Assembly (NCBI GenBank): GCA_038373885.1
Contig: JAWZYV010011615.1
Coordinates: forward strand, 1 to 64,000
Length of the DNA stretch: 64,000 nt
Reading direction: 5' to 3'
From: Cheiracanthium punctorium
Taxonomy: Eukaryota; Arthropoda; Arachnida; Araneae; Cheiracanthiidae
Shown here: positions 10,213 to 21,144 of the stretch, one piece after another
Layout of the letters: every line of letters begins with the position of its first letter
Numbering within the stretch: the first letter of the stretch is position 1
Notes under the pieces: model-generated
Database searches by the model: none
Told to the model about the DNA's origin: nothing
What the model saw: the letters and a program-made list of their open reading frames with translations, nothing else
Program-made: the position numbers and the translations under genes

Positions 10213-11663
10213 CAGCCGGTTCTGCTGCTGAAGATTTAAAGAATTGCCGTGAATTCAGTTATAGACTTTTCATTATGGACAAGAAAACCGGGATAAAATT
10301 TTTAGTTGATAGTGGTGAAGATGTAAGTTTAATTCCGGCTACATGTAATGACAAGGTAAGTGGCGATTTTAAACTTTATGCTGCAAATGGTACTGAAATC
10401 CCGTGCTTTGGACACAAGATTTTAACACTTGATTTGGGACTTTGTCGCGATTTTCAATGGTCGTTTATTATAGCCAAAGTCAATAAAGGCATTTTAGGTG
10501 CAGATTTTCTTAACCGGTATAATTTATTGATTGATATTAAAAACAAAAAATTAATTGATGGTGTAACTAAACTGAGCGTTATTGGTGAAATTACATCATC
10601 AGCCAATGAATCAACTGTAAGCACTTTAAACAAAAATAATAAATTTTCTGATATTTTGGCACAATTTCCAGAAATAGCAAAACCTGATTTACTAATTTCT
10701 AAAACAAAACACGATGTTGAGCATTATATAACTACTAATGGAAAACCAATTTATTCTAAAGCAAGACAATTAGATTCTAAAAGATTAGAAATAGCCAAAC
10801 AAGAATTCGCTTTTATGCTTGAAAACGATATTATAAGACCATCAAAATCACCGTGGGCAAGCCCACTTCATTTAGTTGCAAAAAAAGACGGCACTCTGAG
10901 GCCATGCGGAGATTATCGCCGCTTGAATGATATTACAGTACCAGATCGCTACCCTTTACCCAGAATTGAAGACTTCCACCATATTTTGAAAGGCAAAAAT
11001 ATATTTTCCAAACTTGATTTGCTTAAAGCGTATTACCAAATTCCAATAGCAGAAGATGATAAACAGAAAACAGCCATAATAACACCATTTGGACTCTTTG
11101 AATTCAACGTAATGAGTTTTGGATTGAGAAACGCTCCCTCAACTTTTCAAAGATTGATTAATGAAGTTTTTTTGGGACTGGATTTTATTTTCCCATACTT
11201 GGATGATTTCTTAATAGCATCAGAAACTGAGGAACAGCACAAGAAGCATCTTACGGAAGTATTTACTAGAATTCAACACTATGGTCTACGTATCAACCTA
11301 TCAAAATCAGTAATTGGAGTAGAGAAATTAGAATTTTTGGGTTATTTGATAACACCAAACGGCTCAAAACCTCTTCCAGAAAAAGTACAAGCCATAACAA
11401 ATTTTAAACTTCCTGAAACTATTTACGAGCTTCGTAAATTTTTAGGAATGGTTAACTTTTATAGACGATACTTAAAAGATGTGGCTAAAATTCAAGCTCC
11501 CTTAAATGAATACTTAAAAGGTTCAACAAAGAAAGATCGGAGGAAAATTCTTTGGACAGAAGAAGCAAAAAAATCCTTTGAAAAATGCAAAGAAGATTTA
11601 GCCAACGCTGCTTTATTAACTTTTCCTAATCCAGATCTGCCATTAGCTTTATGTACAGATACC
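10101..11663 (+). pseudogene. pol: pol of gypsy element 1, 5' part (protease, RT, start of RNase H)
   Basis: Opens at 10101 in the -1 frame relative to gag and has no Met of its own at the junction, so it was presumably expressed by frameshifting. Retropepsin motif FLVDSGEDVSLIP lies near 10299-10340 (DSG in place of the more usual DTG). RT shows LRPCGDYRRLN, FSKLDLLKAYYQIP, FGLRNAPSTFQRLI and the catalytic YLDD (11196-11207). The connection domain has FLGMVNFYRRYL. RNase H begins (LALCTD) and is broken at 11663 by a DNA transposon. The frame resumes at 13539. Confidence 0.93.
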
Positions 11664-13056
11664 CAGGGATGTTAATTCTGCGCCGAACTGCGCTTTTAGC
11701 CGATTTTTGCGCCGGTCTGTGCCGAATACGTCATTTTGACTCTTTCAGGGTGCGCCGAAACATAAATATTGCGCCGAATACGTCATTTTGACTCTTTGTT
11801 AAATTTTTGCCACGCTCATTTATCTTTTAAAGTGTGTATGGAAAGCTAGTTAGCAGTAAAGCAAGATTCAAACTGCGTATGAAAGCTGCATTCCGAAGCC
11901 ATTTTACCCGCCCCGGATCGGACCAGTCGGGCTTTGTTAGTCACCTCAATCAGGGCCGGCCAGATAGGCAAACAAGTAATCATCGCAACGGGCACCGTTT
12001 TTTGTTTATGCACGATTTGCTATTTGGAGATGAAACATTATGGACCAATTCGTTTTTCAACATGTACACATGCAATTGTTGAATTTAATATTGTATTCAA
12101 GAAAATCATACTTTTTTGATATTGTTTTTTTTTGTTTTTAAATTGATATTGTACCTTTTTGAGAAAGAAAAATGGAGGAAAATGTTTTTTTGGTGCAAAA
12201 TAAATCTGCTGTCTTTAAATGAAAACTTAAAGGAGAAATCACTACGCCTTTCATAACTTGTTATTCGAAAAGTTTTTATGTATTCACACTGTTTACAAAA
12301 GCGATTCATATGTTTTACCTTTTAGAGCTTTAAAAAAAAAAAAGCCCCCTCCTCTGAAATGGATAACGATCCGCCACAGCTCTATGTATATGTATTTTCC
12401 CGATTTGAACTGGCACTATTTTTTTCGGGCCCCACCACTGAAGCAGGTCACGAGCCGCCACTGGCTGTTATAGAAAGTGGGCCAGATTCTATTAACGGAA
12501 GGGAAGGATAGACTTGCAAAAATATTAAAACTATTAGAAGAAAATGAAAAAGCTCAAGAAGAAATTAATAAAAATAAAAAAAAGAATAAATAGAAAACTA
12601 GATAACTTATGATACTTAATTTGTAATCTCATTATTAATTTCTCATAATCTTAATTTTTAACTTCCCATAATTCTTAATTTCTCTCAAAAGTCATTAAAT
12701 AATTTTTGTTTACATTTGCTTTGTATATTGTGTTCAAGTATTATAGATGAATATGTAAATATTAGATGAGGTTAAATTAATGATATAAAAGCATATGCTA
12801 TTAAAAGTACACACATTTAATTATTCTAACCATCAAATTTATTCTGTTTTCGATACTGCTTACCAATTACGTGTTGTTGTATAAGAGGTATAATATTTAG
12901 GTTTTCAAAAATCTCCATTTAGTACTACTTGTGATTTGTAATAGAACCAAAGAATGAGATAGAAGCTTTTGTTTTAAAATTTAGTTTTCATTTTATTTGT
13001 GCTCTTTTTCGAGAGGAAGATTCCCTAAATGATTCTGAAAAAGAAAATAAAAGGGA

Positions 13057-13158
13057 CAGGGATTGGCAACCTGTGGCTCGAAAGCCGCATACAAATCATA
13101 CTCATGGTTCTTGAGTAGGAAAAAAATGACTTAACCACAGAAAGGTTGCTGACTCCTG
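13057..13158. mobile_element. Small hAT-like MITE nested in the 1.87-kb insertion
   Basis: Begins CAGGGATTGGCAACCTGTGG and ends GGTTGCTGACTCCTG. The two ends are inverted repeats of the common hAT type with a CAGGGRTYRGCAACC-like terminus. It is absent from the related module at 15571-15985. I could not find a clean 8-bp duplication, so the boundaries are by TIR only. Confidence 0.5.
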
Positions 13159-13404
13159 ATATGTATTGTTTTTACCAAGTTGCTGATAGCATAGCCTGTA
13201 TACATCCTTTTTTTTTTTTTTCCCAGAGCTTTCCTAAAGTGCTTTCAAATAGTGTTTTGCTTTTAGCAAATGGTGTTTGCTTGCAAACTTTGCTTTTCTT
13301 GTATGCATTTATTGTGTTCCTGAATCTTCAATTTTATGCTCCAAAATCATGTTAATTCTGATCTCGAATCTTAGTTTTCCTCTCGGAAACTATTTTTTTG
13401 TGCT

Positions 13405-13520
13405 CCCGAGGTGCTCCCAAATGGAATTTTTCTGCTCCCAAATGGAATTTTTCTGCTCCCGAGGTGCTCCGAAATGAAATTTTTACTGCTCCCGGGGTGC
13501 TCCCAAATCGAGTGTTGGAG
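13405..13520. repeat. 21-bp minisatellite near the element's right end
   Basis: Imperfect units of CTGCTCCCAAATGGAATTTT alternate with GTGCTCCCGAG-type half units. A related array of about five units is at 15878-15990. The array translates in frame with the RNase H segment, giving a spurious long ORF. Confidence 0.85.
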
Positions 13521-13538
13521 TTAACATCCCTGGATACC

Positions 13539-14983
13539 TCTAATTTCGCAATTGGATCTGTTCTACAGCAATATGAAGACGGAGACTGGAAACCAATAGC
13601 ATTTTATTCCAAAAAGTTAAATGACACTCAAAAAGCTTACAGCACATATGATCGGGAACTTTTAAGTATATATCTTTCAATCAAACAGATTAACCACATG
13701 CTAGAAGGACGAGGATTCACGATATTCACAGATCACAAGCCAATTACATTTGCATTTAAACAGAAAAATGATAAAGCATCACCAAAACAATTAAGACATC
13801 TGCAATATATTTCTCAGTTTTCAACAAATATAAAATACATAACCAGGAAAGATAATAGTGTGGCAGACTCTTTGTCTAGAATTGAATCAGTTTCGGACAT
13901 CAATTATGACAAAATAGCAGATGAACAAATCAATAATGAAGAATTAAAAGAATTACTAAATAGTAGCAAAAATTTAAATTTTAAACAGTATCCATTGCCC
14001 TCTGGAAAAATAATTTGGTGTGATGTATCAACTTCAAATATACGACCGTTCATACCACAAGCATTTCGAATGAATGTTTTCCATAAAATACATGACTTGA
14101 ATCATCCTGGCATCAAATCATCGATGAAACAAGTTGCATCAAGATTCATTTGGAAGAATGTTAAAAAAGATGTTAAAGAATGGGCTAAAACTTGCATTGC
14201 TTGCCAGAAAAATAAAATTGTTAGGCACACACATTCTAAATTCTCCTCATTTGAAGAACCTGATGAAAGGTTTAGCATAATTCGTATAGATATAATTGGT
14301 CCTTATCCGCCATCAAATGGGAATAAATATTGCTTAACTTGCAACGATCGTTTTACTTGTTGGATGGAAGTTATACCATTAGAAAATACCACCATGGAAA
14401 CAATCACAAAAGCATTTTATGCAAACTGGATTTGTCGCTTTGGTGTTCCATACAGTGTGATCACAGACAGGGGAACTCAAATCAGATCACAACTTTTCAG
14501 AAGTATGGGTGTTATTTGTGGAATTAAAATGCAAACAACATCGTATCACCCACAAAGCAATGGAAAAGTTGAAAGACAACACAGAATTTTAAAAGCAGCC
14601 GTTAGAGCTCACAATTCAGTCAAATGGACCGAAACTTTACCAACAATACTCCTTGGAATACGGGCATCTCTGCATGATGATACCAACTGCTCCATTGCAG
14701 AAATGGTTTATGGTAAATCACTGAAGCTACCAGGAGAATTCTTTCAAGAACCCCAAACCAAAGTGGAGCCAGATACTTTCACTGGTGAACTGCGAAAGCA
14801 AATGGAAAAATTAAGACCAATTAAAAGCCGACGTAAAAGAAGTCAGAAAATATTTTTTCACAAAGATTTAGAAACGTGTTCCCATGTGTTTGTCAGAGTA
14901 GACCGTCTTAAAAAAGCTTTAGAACCCCCTTATGAAGGACCTTTTCCCGTGATTGCCAGACATGAGAAATATTATACTTAAAG
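13539..14983 (+). pseudogene. pol: pol of gypsy element 1, 3' part (RNase H and integrase)
   Basis: Continues the frame lost at 11663. RNase H: FAIGSVLQQYEDGDWKPIAF, TYDRELLSIY, FTDHKPITF. Integrase: an HHCC zinc-binding region (H-x3-H in HKIHDLNHPGIKSS, then CIACQ, about 14083-14210) and the catalytic D, D and E in IRIDIIGP (about 14282), VITDRGTQ (about 14458) and SNGKVERQHR (about 14555). The C-terminal part has the beta-barrel-like PYEGPFPVIARHEKYY before the second insertion breaks it at about 14984. Confidence 0.93.
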
Positions 14984-15989
14984 GACTGGGTCTGAATTTT
15001 TTATTTTGATTAAATGCCGGGCCGGGCTAGACATTTTCGGCCCGTGAAGATCATGAGCGGGGAGATGCCGTCTCACTACTTTTTCATTCGAGCTTATGTC
15101 AGCAAAAGTAAGCGTTCTTCACTTTTCATCATGGACGCATGATTTTTGAGTCTTCAGTTGCGAGTGTTCCTAAACCTTTTTCTTAAAACTACACCACTGT
15201 TTTTTTTTGTGTGTGTGCAGGCTCTACGAGAGGGGCAGACGGGGCGACGCCCCTGGGCCCGTGTTCAGCCAAAGTGCGTCCGCAAATTTTTCAGAATGTG
15301 TTACGAATTTCATTTATAGATCCGTAATTAAAATCTTTATTTTAAAATAGACTAAATTTTGAATACATAATTCTAGAATGATATAAACGGCAGAGATGTT
15401 AATTCTACCATTTAAATATTAGTATTTTTACAACCTTCGAACATGCATTAAAAGTACCATTGCATATAAGAAATACTTCCCTCCCACTCTTTCCATTTAG
15501 CATTTATATGAAAACCATTAAAAAGAGCAGTTTCACACACACACACACACAAAAAATTCCTTCCGTCCATGTAAATCCATGTATTGTTTTTACCAAGTTG
15601 CTTATAGCATAGCCTGTATACACCCTTTTTTTTTCCAGAGCTTTCCTAAAGTGCTTTCAAATAGTGTTTTGCTTTTAGCAAAACACTATTTGAAAATACA
15701 TACAAGAATAATTTGAAAATTTGAAAATGCATACAAGAAAAGCGGTGCTTGCTTGCAAACTTTGCTTTTCTTGTATGCATTTATTGTGTTCCTAAATCTT
15801 CAATTTTATGCTCCAAAATCATGTTAATTCTGATCTCGAATCTTAGTTTTCCTCTCGGAAACTATTTTTTTGTGCTCCCGAGGTGCTCCCAAATGGAATT
15901 TTTCTGCTCCCAAATAGAATTTTTCTGCTCCCAAATGGAATTTTTCTGCTCCCAAATGGAATTTTTCTGCCCCAAATGGAATTTTTCTG
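14984..15989. mobile_element. Second insertion in gypsy element 1, sharing a module with the first
   Basis: About 1.0 kb separates the integrase segment from its last ~20 codons. The 3' half (15571-15985) is a copy of 13164-13475 of the other insertion, including the TGCTCCCAAATGG minisatellite, but the CAGGGATGTTAA terminus is missing here. The 5' half is unrelated and contains GGGCCGGGC/GGCCCG and GGGGCGACGCCCC palindromes and a (CA)n run. Two hairpins lie inside: CAAATAGTGTTTTGCT with its inverse (about 15658-15692) and ATGCATACAAGAAAAGC with its inverse (about 15728-15780). No clear TIR or duplication found; edges are approximate. Confidence 0.65.
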
Positions 15990-16061
15990 AGAATGAAAGA
16001 AAAGCACATTACTGTTTCCGTCGATCGTTTGAAACAAGCTTATATTTTAAATCTGTTGTAA
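15990..16061 (+). pseudogene. pol: pol of gypsy element 1, terminal codons
   Basis: After the second insertion the frame reads EKHITVSVDRLKQAYILNLL and stops at TAA 16059-16061. This is the usual end of short gypsy integrases (xxVSxDRLKPAYI). It shows that the material between 14984 and 15989 is an insertion and not part of the retroelement. Confidence 0.85.
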
Positions 16062-16171
16062 ATAACATTTATGTAATTAGTTCATTTTAAGTTATTATCT
16101 TATATTAGTTCATTTTAAGTAACATTTATTTTTCTTCTGTATCGCAACTATGTTGCTTGGAAGGGGAGTAG

Positions 16172-16396
16172 TGTGAGTAGTGTAACCTCTAGGAAAAAAT
16201 AATTATCTTTGTTTAAATGAATTTATGTGAATATCTAATGGCAACAACAACAAAAATATATATGATTAGTTTTTAGAACAACAATGGTTACAAAAATATG
16301 CGATATGTTAACGAAATAAATACTTTATTGATGAATTATGTAGTTGAAATTTATTTTTAAAGCTAATTAATATCTTTTGATGTAGTAACCGCTACA
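16172..16396 (+). repeat. 3' LTR of gypsy element 1
   Basis: 225 bp, about 98% identical to 9096-9320. Preceded by the purine tract TTGGAAGGGGAGTAG and followed by the GAGC duplication. Confidence 0.9.
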
Positions 16397-16620
16397 GAGC
16401 ATTGTCTCACAACCTGTATTGATTTTGGTTTGTATAAGACATAGTTTTTTACTGAGCTGCAAAAAAAACATTCATTATAGTATGGCTTATGGATGGAAAT
16501 TCTTGAAAGGTCACTAGCATCTAAACAGTGCATTCGATTGAGCACAAATTGGGTATGTATATTGTAAGTCATGGTCACATAGCCTGCATAGATTTTGTTG
16601 TGTGCAGTTTGTTCACCGGG
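16397..16620 (+). repeat. 173-bp tandem repeat, right of gypsy element 1
   Basis: About 1.3 monomers of the same family as 8980-9095 (TGCATTCGATTGAGC, AACCTGTATTGATTTTG, GACATAGTTTTT, CATTATAGTATGGCTTATGG blocks). It ends at a poly-A run at 16627-16646. Confidence 0.75.
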
Positions 16621-17039
16621 TTGAGAGAAAAAAAAAAAAAAAAAAATCCTGAGTGTTGGTCGACTACTAAATTAACAATTAGGAAATTAGGGATAGTTTT
16701 TTTGTTTTTTGTTAAAAATAATGTGACTTTAATACTATTTAAAAATATTTAGGGACTTTTCTTTTACTCTAGGCAACTATTTTGGCGATTGGAAACAAGC
16801 TATATTCTTTCATTGCTTTTCTTTCTTTCCTTTCCAAGCTTTATCCACTATTTGACTGATTCCTAAAAGCTTCCCCTTGACTGCCTGTTTTCATGCCAAA
16901 AAGCTGTCGTGGGGTACTAAGCAGTGTTTCGGTCATCATAGTACATTTTGAATTTTTGAAGTAAATTTAAAAAGAAATGCTACTACTTTGGCTACCAAAA
17001 GTTAAGAAAAAGTATACTTTTTTGGCTACTTTTTCATGT

Positions 17040-17752
17040 TGGTAAGGCTACAAATGCTGCTATTTTGCCCTTTTGCCAAGAATTACAGTGGATGTCACTC
17101 TGTAATTCTTATACATTACAGCCTATGGGTGCAGATCATTTAAAGTGTGCTAGTGTATAAAGTTAAAATCATTAGAAGCCAATAAAATCTCCGTAAGAGT
17201 TTAAAAAAGACAAACCATTTTAGCGCTTTCAGCAGCTAGGTCGCTGCCATCATCGGAACTGAGCTTGCTCCCCGCTTCACCAACTCGAGCCACGTCTCCT
17301 CTATCTGCGCATGCGTCATGTCGTTGATGGCTCCCTCTTGTGTTATTATTTCTAACGAATTTTAACTAAATTAACTAAATAAAAAAAAGTGTGCTAGTGT
17401 TTAAAAAGTGCATTCAAAAAAGTTTAAATTAGGAATGGATATTATAGGTCACCGTCACACAACCTGTATAGATTTTGCTGTGTGTAGGGCTTATAGTTTT
17501 TGCATTGTGCTACAAAAAAAGATTCTTATACATTACAGCCTGTAGACGCAAATTCTTGAAAGTGTGCTAGTGCCTATATAGTGCATGTAATTGAGCTCAA
17601 ATTAGGTATGCATATTATAGGCCAATGTGTTATATTCTAGAGCTTATCGTTTTTACATAGCTGCAATAAAAGATATTCTTACACTTTATGGCCTACGCAT
17701 TTAAATTACTTGAGGTGCACTTGTGTCTGAATGCTACAACTGATTGAGTTAA

Positions 17753-17791
<39 letters not shown>

Positions 17792-17850
17792 GCTTGTTAA
17801 AGTGTTGGGAAAGTCGGGTGGAGTTACTCCTGAAATTTTTCAATTTTGCT
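17040..17850 (+). repeat. 173-bp tandem repeat array with SINE-like insertion
   Basis: Successive units are marked by GTGCTAGTG (17391, 17564: spacing 173), then a shortened unit. Each unit contains TGCATTCGATTGAGCTCAAA, ACAACCTGTATAGATTTTG, GGGCTTATAGTTTTT and ATTCTTATACATTACAGCCT-like blocks. The right border (AAAGTGTTGGGAAAGTCGGG, near 17799) is shared with the array ending at about 28930. A poly-T run at 17760-17787 separates the last unit from the border. Confidence 0.8.
17157..17385 (+). mobile_element. SINE-like retroposon with 15-bp TSD
   Basis: 229 bp flanked by the perfect direct repeat AAAGTGTGCTAGTGT (17142-17156 and 17386-17400), ending in an A-rich tail (AACTAAATAAAAAA). The core is distinctly GC-richer than the surroundings (ACTCGAGCCACGTCTCCTCT, TGCGCATGCGTCATG). 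The duplicated 15 bp belongs to the tandem repeat, so it inserted into a repeat monomer. A long variable duplication and A tail indicate target-primed reverse transcription. No clear pol III A/B boxes, so a truncated LINE end is an alternative. Confidence 0.65.
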
Positions 17851-17859
17851 ACTCTTATC

Positions 17860-20218
17860 CGTTTTTCAATTTAAATCAATGGAAATCTTCATTTATTATT
17901 ATTGTAACTTTGTATTTCATTAATTTACATGCACACAGAATGCCTATGATTGTGTACAGTTTTTATTTTATTGTGTATTATCTGTTTATTTTTAAGGTCA
18001 AAGCAAATTTAAGAAAGAGGTGATAGTAATGAAAAATTTAAAGAAACTTTTCATCTCTTCTGTCAAAGTATTCTGCTATGTGGAATTTGCGTCTTTGCAT
18101 TGTGTGCAAGTTATTGAAGAAAGAGACAAAAGTTACAAAAGAAACAAATGGTGAATGGGAATTTCTTTTTATGTAGCAGACTCTGTGAGGAAGGATGGAA
18201 TTCTCCTTTTATTTTGTATAATTTTGTTGTGGGAGAAAATGTTATAAATTTTATTTGTACATATATTCAATTTGTGTCATCATTCATTTTCATAATTATG
18301 TGTAAAATATAACTGGAATTCTATTTTAAGTGCTATTCTCTTTATTTTGATAAGTTTGGTTTTCTTTTATATATGGTGTTTTAAAATATTCCTTGAATAA
18401 CAAATATGTTACATACATACGTTTCCTTTCCTTTCCTTTTTTTTTTCATTTTATGGTCAATATTTCCTTAATTTAAGTGAAATTATTTACATAAAAATAG
18501 AAGAAAATATCATATATTTGGTAGTTTTAACTTCTTGAATTCAAGTAATTAACTTTATCACAGCATAAAGATTACACAGATTGAAACACGCTCAAATTAG
18601 ATTTACTGTGTATAAAATCTACTGAATATCTTTCATTCTATCATTTTATTTTGTTTTTATGTATAATTCAGGATTTGAATTATTTATTTAAAATTGCAAT
18701 GGGCATTATCTTATTGTTTAGGCAGTAGTTCATAATTATAGCTTTCGTCTTTGGGTATTTTTTTTTAACATATTACACTATGTAATTTTTTTGCCTTACT
18801 TACATTATTTTAATGGTACTATGTTTTAAGTTGAAAGGAAATAATAAAAATATAACAGATTTCTTCACCACTTCTCCAAATCTAAAGTCGTCTTTATCTT
18901 CTTTGGTATTGTTTTGTGCTGAGAAAATGTGATCCTTACAACTAGCTGAAGAACAAAATTAAGGCAAGTTCATTGTTTAAGGTTATTAAATTTATGCATT
19001 CGACAAATAGGAAAACTATAAATGGATTATCTTAATCACAAATCTTTTTGAGCCCTGGACACCTATGAAGCCCTCTTGATATTAAACCTAAGTTTGAAAT
19101 GGCTTGATCAAGTGAGCAGCAATCAAACAATTTTTTTAGAGTTTTATTAAAAATATAAAATTCTAGAAAGTTTATCTCCATTGAATTACCTTTATATTTT
19201 TGCTTAATCGTAGTTTTTAAGTGACAGGTTGTAAAGATACTTTAAGAATTGATTCTGATTCTATCTGCAGTTCTTTTACTTTGCTCCACCCATTTAGTGT
19301 AGCCCACTTATATATATTTGTACTGTCCAGAGGGCTGACAATAATTAAAAGATAATAATTATTGCTTGTTTTTAAAAGAACTTTAGTTAACTCAGTTTAA
19401 TGAAGAGTTCTTATTGAAATAAGAATTGTGAGTGTGTCTAAATACGGACTTTTTTTTTTTCTTCTTTCTTTAAAAGTTTTAAAATATGTTTTATTTGAAC
19501 AACAATAATTTTATGATTGATATGTTTACTGACAGATAGTATTTCAAAATTTATGTTTAAACCATGGTTTCATAAAAATTTATTTTTCATGTTTGATCAT
19601 GTTTTTAAGGGAAGACAAAATGCTTGAAAGTATGCCAAAATACACTTTATTCTTGTATAAATTATATGAAAATTATGTATTTTATTCATAACATATTAGT
19701 TTACTTAAAAAACAGACTTTCTGATGAATGAAGAAAAATTAGTTAAGAGATTATATAGTTGTGATTTATCAGTGTTCTTTATTAAAAAATCATATGATTT
19801 GGTAAAATATGTTGATTTACGTACTTATTTATTTTTAAGATTTTGCAGTTTCTATGTATTAAAATATAACAGACCTTAAACTGAAATAAGTGAAAGAATG
19901 CTTTTCTTAATTGATATATTAATTACCATACAATTTTTGTGTTATTCATGTTGCAATAGTTAGTCCAATTCAGAAAAAAATATTTTAAAGTTGTAAAATT
20001 TCTTGAAGATGAAGGTTGATTAATAGTCTTCAAAATGTAATTAATAAATATTGTTAATTACTTTTGTTTATTCATTTTATGTAAATTACTCCTTCTCCAT
20101 ATGAAAAACTATTTAAGAAAACATAAATCTGAAGTACCTTAAGTTTTAGTAATTTAACTCGTGCATCTTATTTTCTTAAATCATTTTTCATAAGCATACA
20201 TACAGTTAAGTAAATATA
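17860..20218. other. AT-rich stretch, no gene or element recognised
   Basis: Low-complexity T-rich and A-rich sequence, with a CTTTC-type microsatellite near 18420-18450 and scattered poly-T. All open frames are short and of biased composition. Confidence 0.5.
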
Positions 20219-20394
20219 CAGTAAAACCTTGCTGTAAGGATATTCAATACTATGATAAGTCCTCTATAACGATAACATTTTGCACTCCCATGGAATTTCC
20301 ATACAATATAATCTCCCTTTGATGTTACGATACATCCCTTTAGAATGATAATTTTATTGGGTCCCTTAGGTATCATTGTATTGAGGTTTTACTG
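20219..20394. mobile_element. pogo/Tigger-like MITE
   Basis: 176 bp with TIRs CAGTAAAACC (20219-20228) and GGTTTTACTG (20385-20394), flanked by TA on both sides (20217-20218, 20395-20396). The interior has the ACGATA/TATCAT-type motifs common in MITEs of this family. Non-coding; mobilised in trans. Confidence 0.8.
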
Positions 20395-20423
20395 TACCTG
20401 TATTATTGTACTTTTCTCATTCT

Positions 20424-21138
20424 CGTACTTGCCAACTTTTGCTCTTTCAACATATTTTTTTTTTTTTTGGTTGGTATGAATTTATGCTGAATCCCCATTT
20501 TTATTTATTTATTGTTTCTTTCTAATGAATTTTGAAGTTTATTTTGATTTATTTTTATAAATTCTTTTGAATTTTCACCGTTTGTTGCATCATGTTCACT
20601 TTGGTAGACTAAAGTTATGCATGTTTATGTATAGTATGCAGTGATCTCCCCAGAAACTTTTTCAGCTGGGGCAGTGTGCAATTCTCTCAAATTAAAGCAT
20701 TTGAAATGATATTCTGATTTTTCTGCTGGATAGTCAGTAAAACTAGACATGTGATGTCCCCGGCCAGAAAGGCCTGTGGAGAACCCTAGTATGTATATGC
20801 ATACTGTCCACTCTAATAAACAAAATTAATTTTTGTTTAATTATTTCTGTCTCTGGGCTATTTTTAATAGAAAAAACACAAACATTTTCTTTTAGCTTCT
20901 CCAGATTATTTGCATGCAACAAAGGGTTTAATGCATCTTAAAGTTTGAATGTTAATTCAAGAAATCATCACTCTGGTTCTGTAATTCAAAAAGGCACATG
21001 CACTTTAGTATAAATTATTTTAAATTTCATTCACACAATATTTGCAAAAAATAATGTTTGTGTGCTTTTTGGCAAAAATAAAAAATATCATTCCCATGCT
21101 ATTTTACCTCTTGTAAATTTTAAAAGTTGGCAAGTATG
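20424..21138. mobile_element. TACTTGCCAAC-type hAT-like element, 6-bp TSD
   Basis: 715 bp with ends CGTACTTGCCAACTTTT (20424) and AAAAGTTGGCAAGTATG (to 21138), flanked by the 6-bp duplication CATTCT (20418-20423 and 21139-21144). Same terminal family as 31715-33092 (CAGACTTGCCAAC). No transposase; carries a nested MITE at 20639-20787. Confidence 0.75.
20639..20787. mobile_element. Nested MITE with 6-bp TSD
   Basis: 149 bp, CAGTGATCTCCCCAGAAA at the left and CTGTGGAGAACCCT at the right (inverted, 11 of 14 matches), with AGTATG duplicated at 20633-20638 and 20788-20793. It sits inside 20424-21138, so it is the younger insertion. Confidence 0.65.
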
Positions 21139-21144
21139 CATTCT

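Larger units (their letters stand above)
11664..13532. mobile_element. Non-autonomous hAT-like element with 6-bp TSD, inserted in pol
   Basis: 1869 bp. Terminal inverted repeats CAGGGATGTTAA (11664-11675 and 13521-13532) are perfect over 12 bases, with the 6-bp target duplication GATACC (11658-11663 and 13533-13538). Insert plus one duplication is 1875 bases (625 x 3), so its removal restores the pol frame exactly, confirming the boundaries. No transposase is visible. Inside: a 27-bp direct repeat around CGAATACGTCATTTTGACTC (about 11725 and 11775), a small MITE at 13057-13158 and a minisatellite near the right end. CAGGG ends plus a 6-bp duplication suit the 6-bp hAT subgroup, but the superfamily is inferred. 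Confidence 0.85.
9096..16396 (+). mobile_element. Ty3/gypsy LTR retrotransposon 1, interrupted by two later insertions
   Basis: 7301 bp from LTR to LTR, with 225-bp LTRs starting TGTGAG and ending CTACA. The duplicated target is GAGC (9092-9095 and 16397-16400), or AGAGC if the terminal A is shared. Order: 5' LTR, gag, protease, RT, RNase H (split), integrase, purine tract (GGAAGGGGAG), 3' LTR. Removing the two insertions (11664-13532 and about 14984-15989) leaves about 4.4 kb, normal for a short gypsy element. The LTRs differ at only about 4 of 225 positions, so insertion was fairly recent, yet gag and pol are broken. It landed in a 173-bp tandem repeat. Confidence 0.93.

Noticed and set aside
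11834..12082. 82-codon ORF inside the 1.87-kb insertion, considered as a transposase
   Set aside because: No DDE, zinc-finger or dimerisation motif and too short; treated as chance.
13398..13530. Apparent fusion of a Pro/Ser/Asn-rich N-terminal repeat domain to RNase H
   Set aside because: The repeat peptide is the translated TGCTCCCAAATGG minisatellite of the inserted element that happens to be in frame; coding proper resumes only after the GATACC duplication.
15878..15990. Regular ~21-bp repeats, considered as a CRISPR array
   Set aside because: No spacers of conserved length, eukaryotic context, no cas genes; it is a minisatellite.
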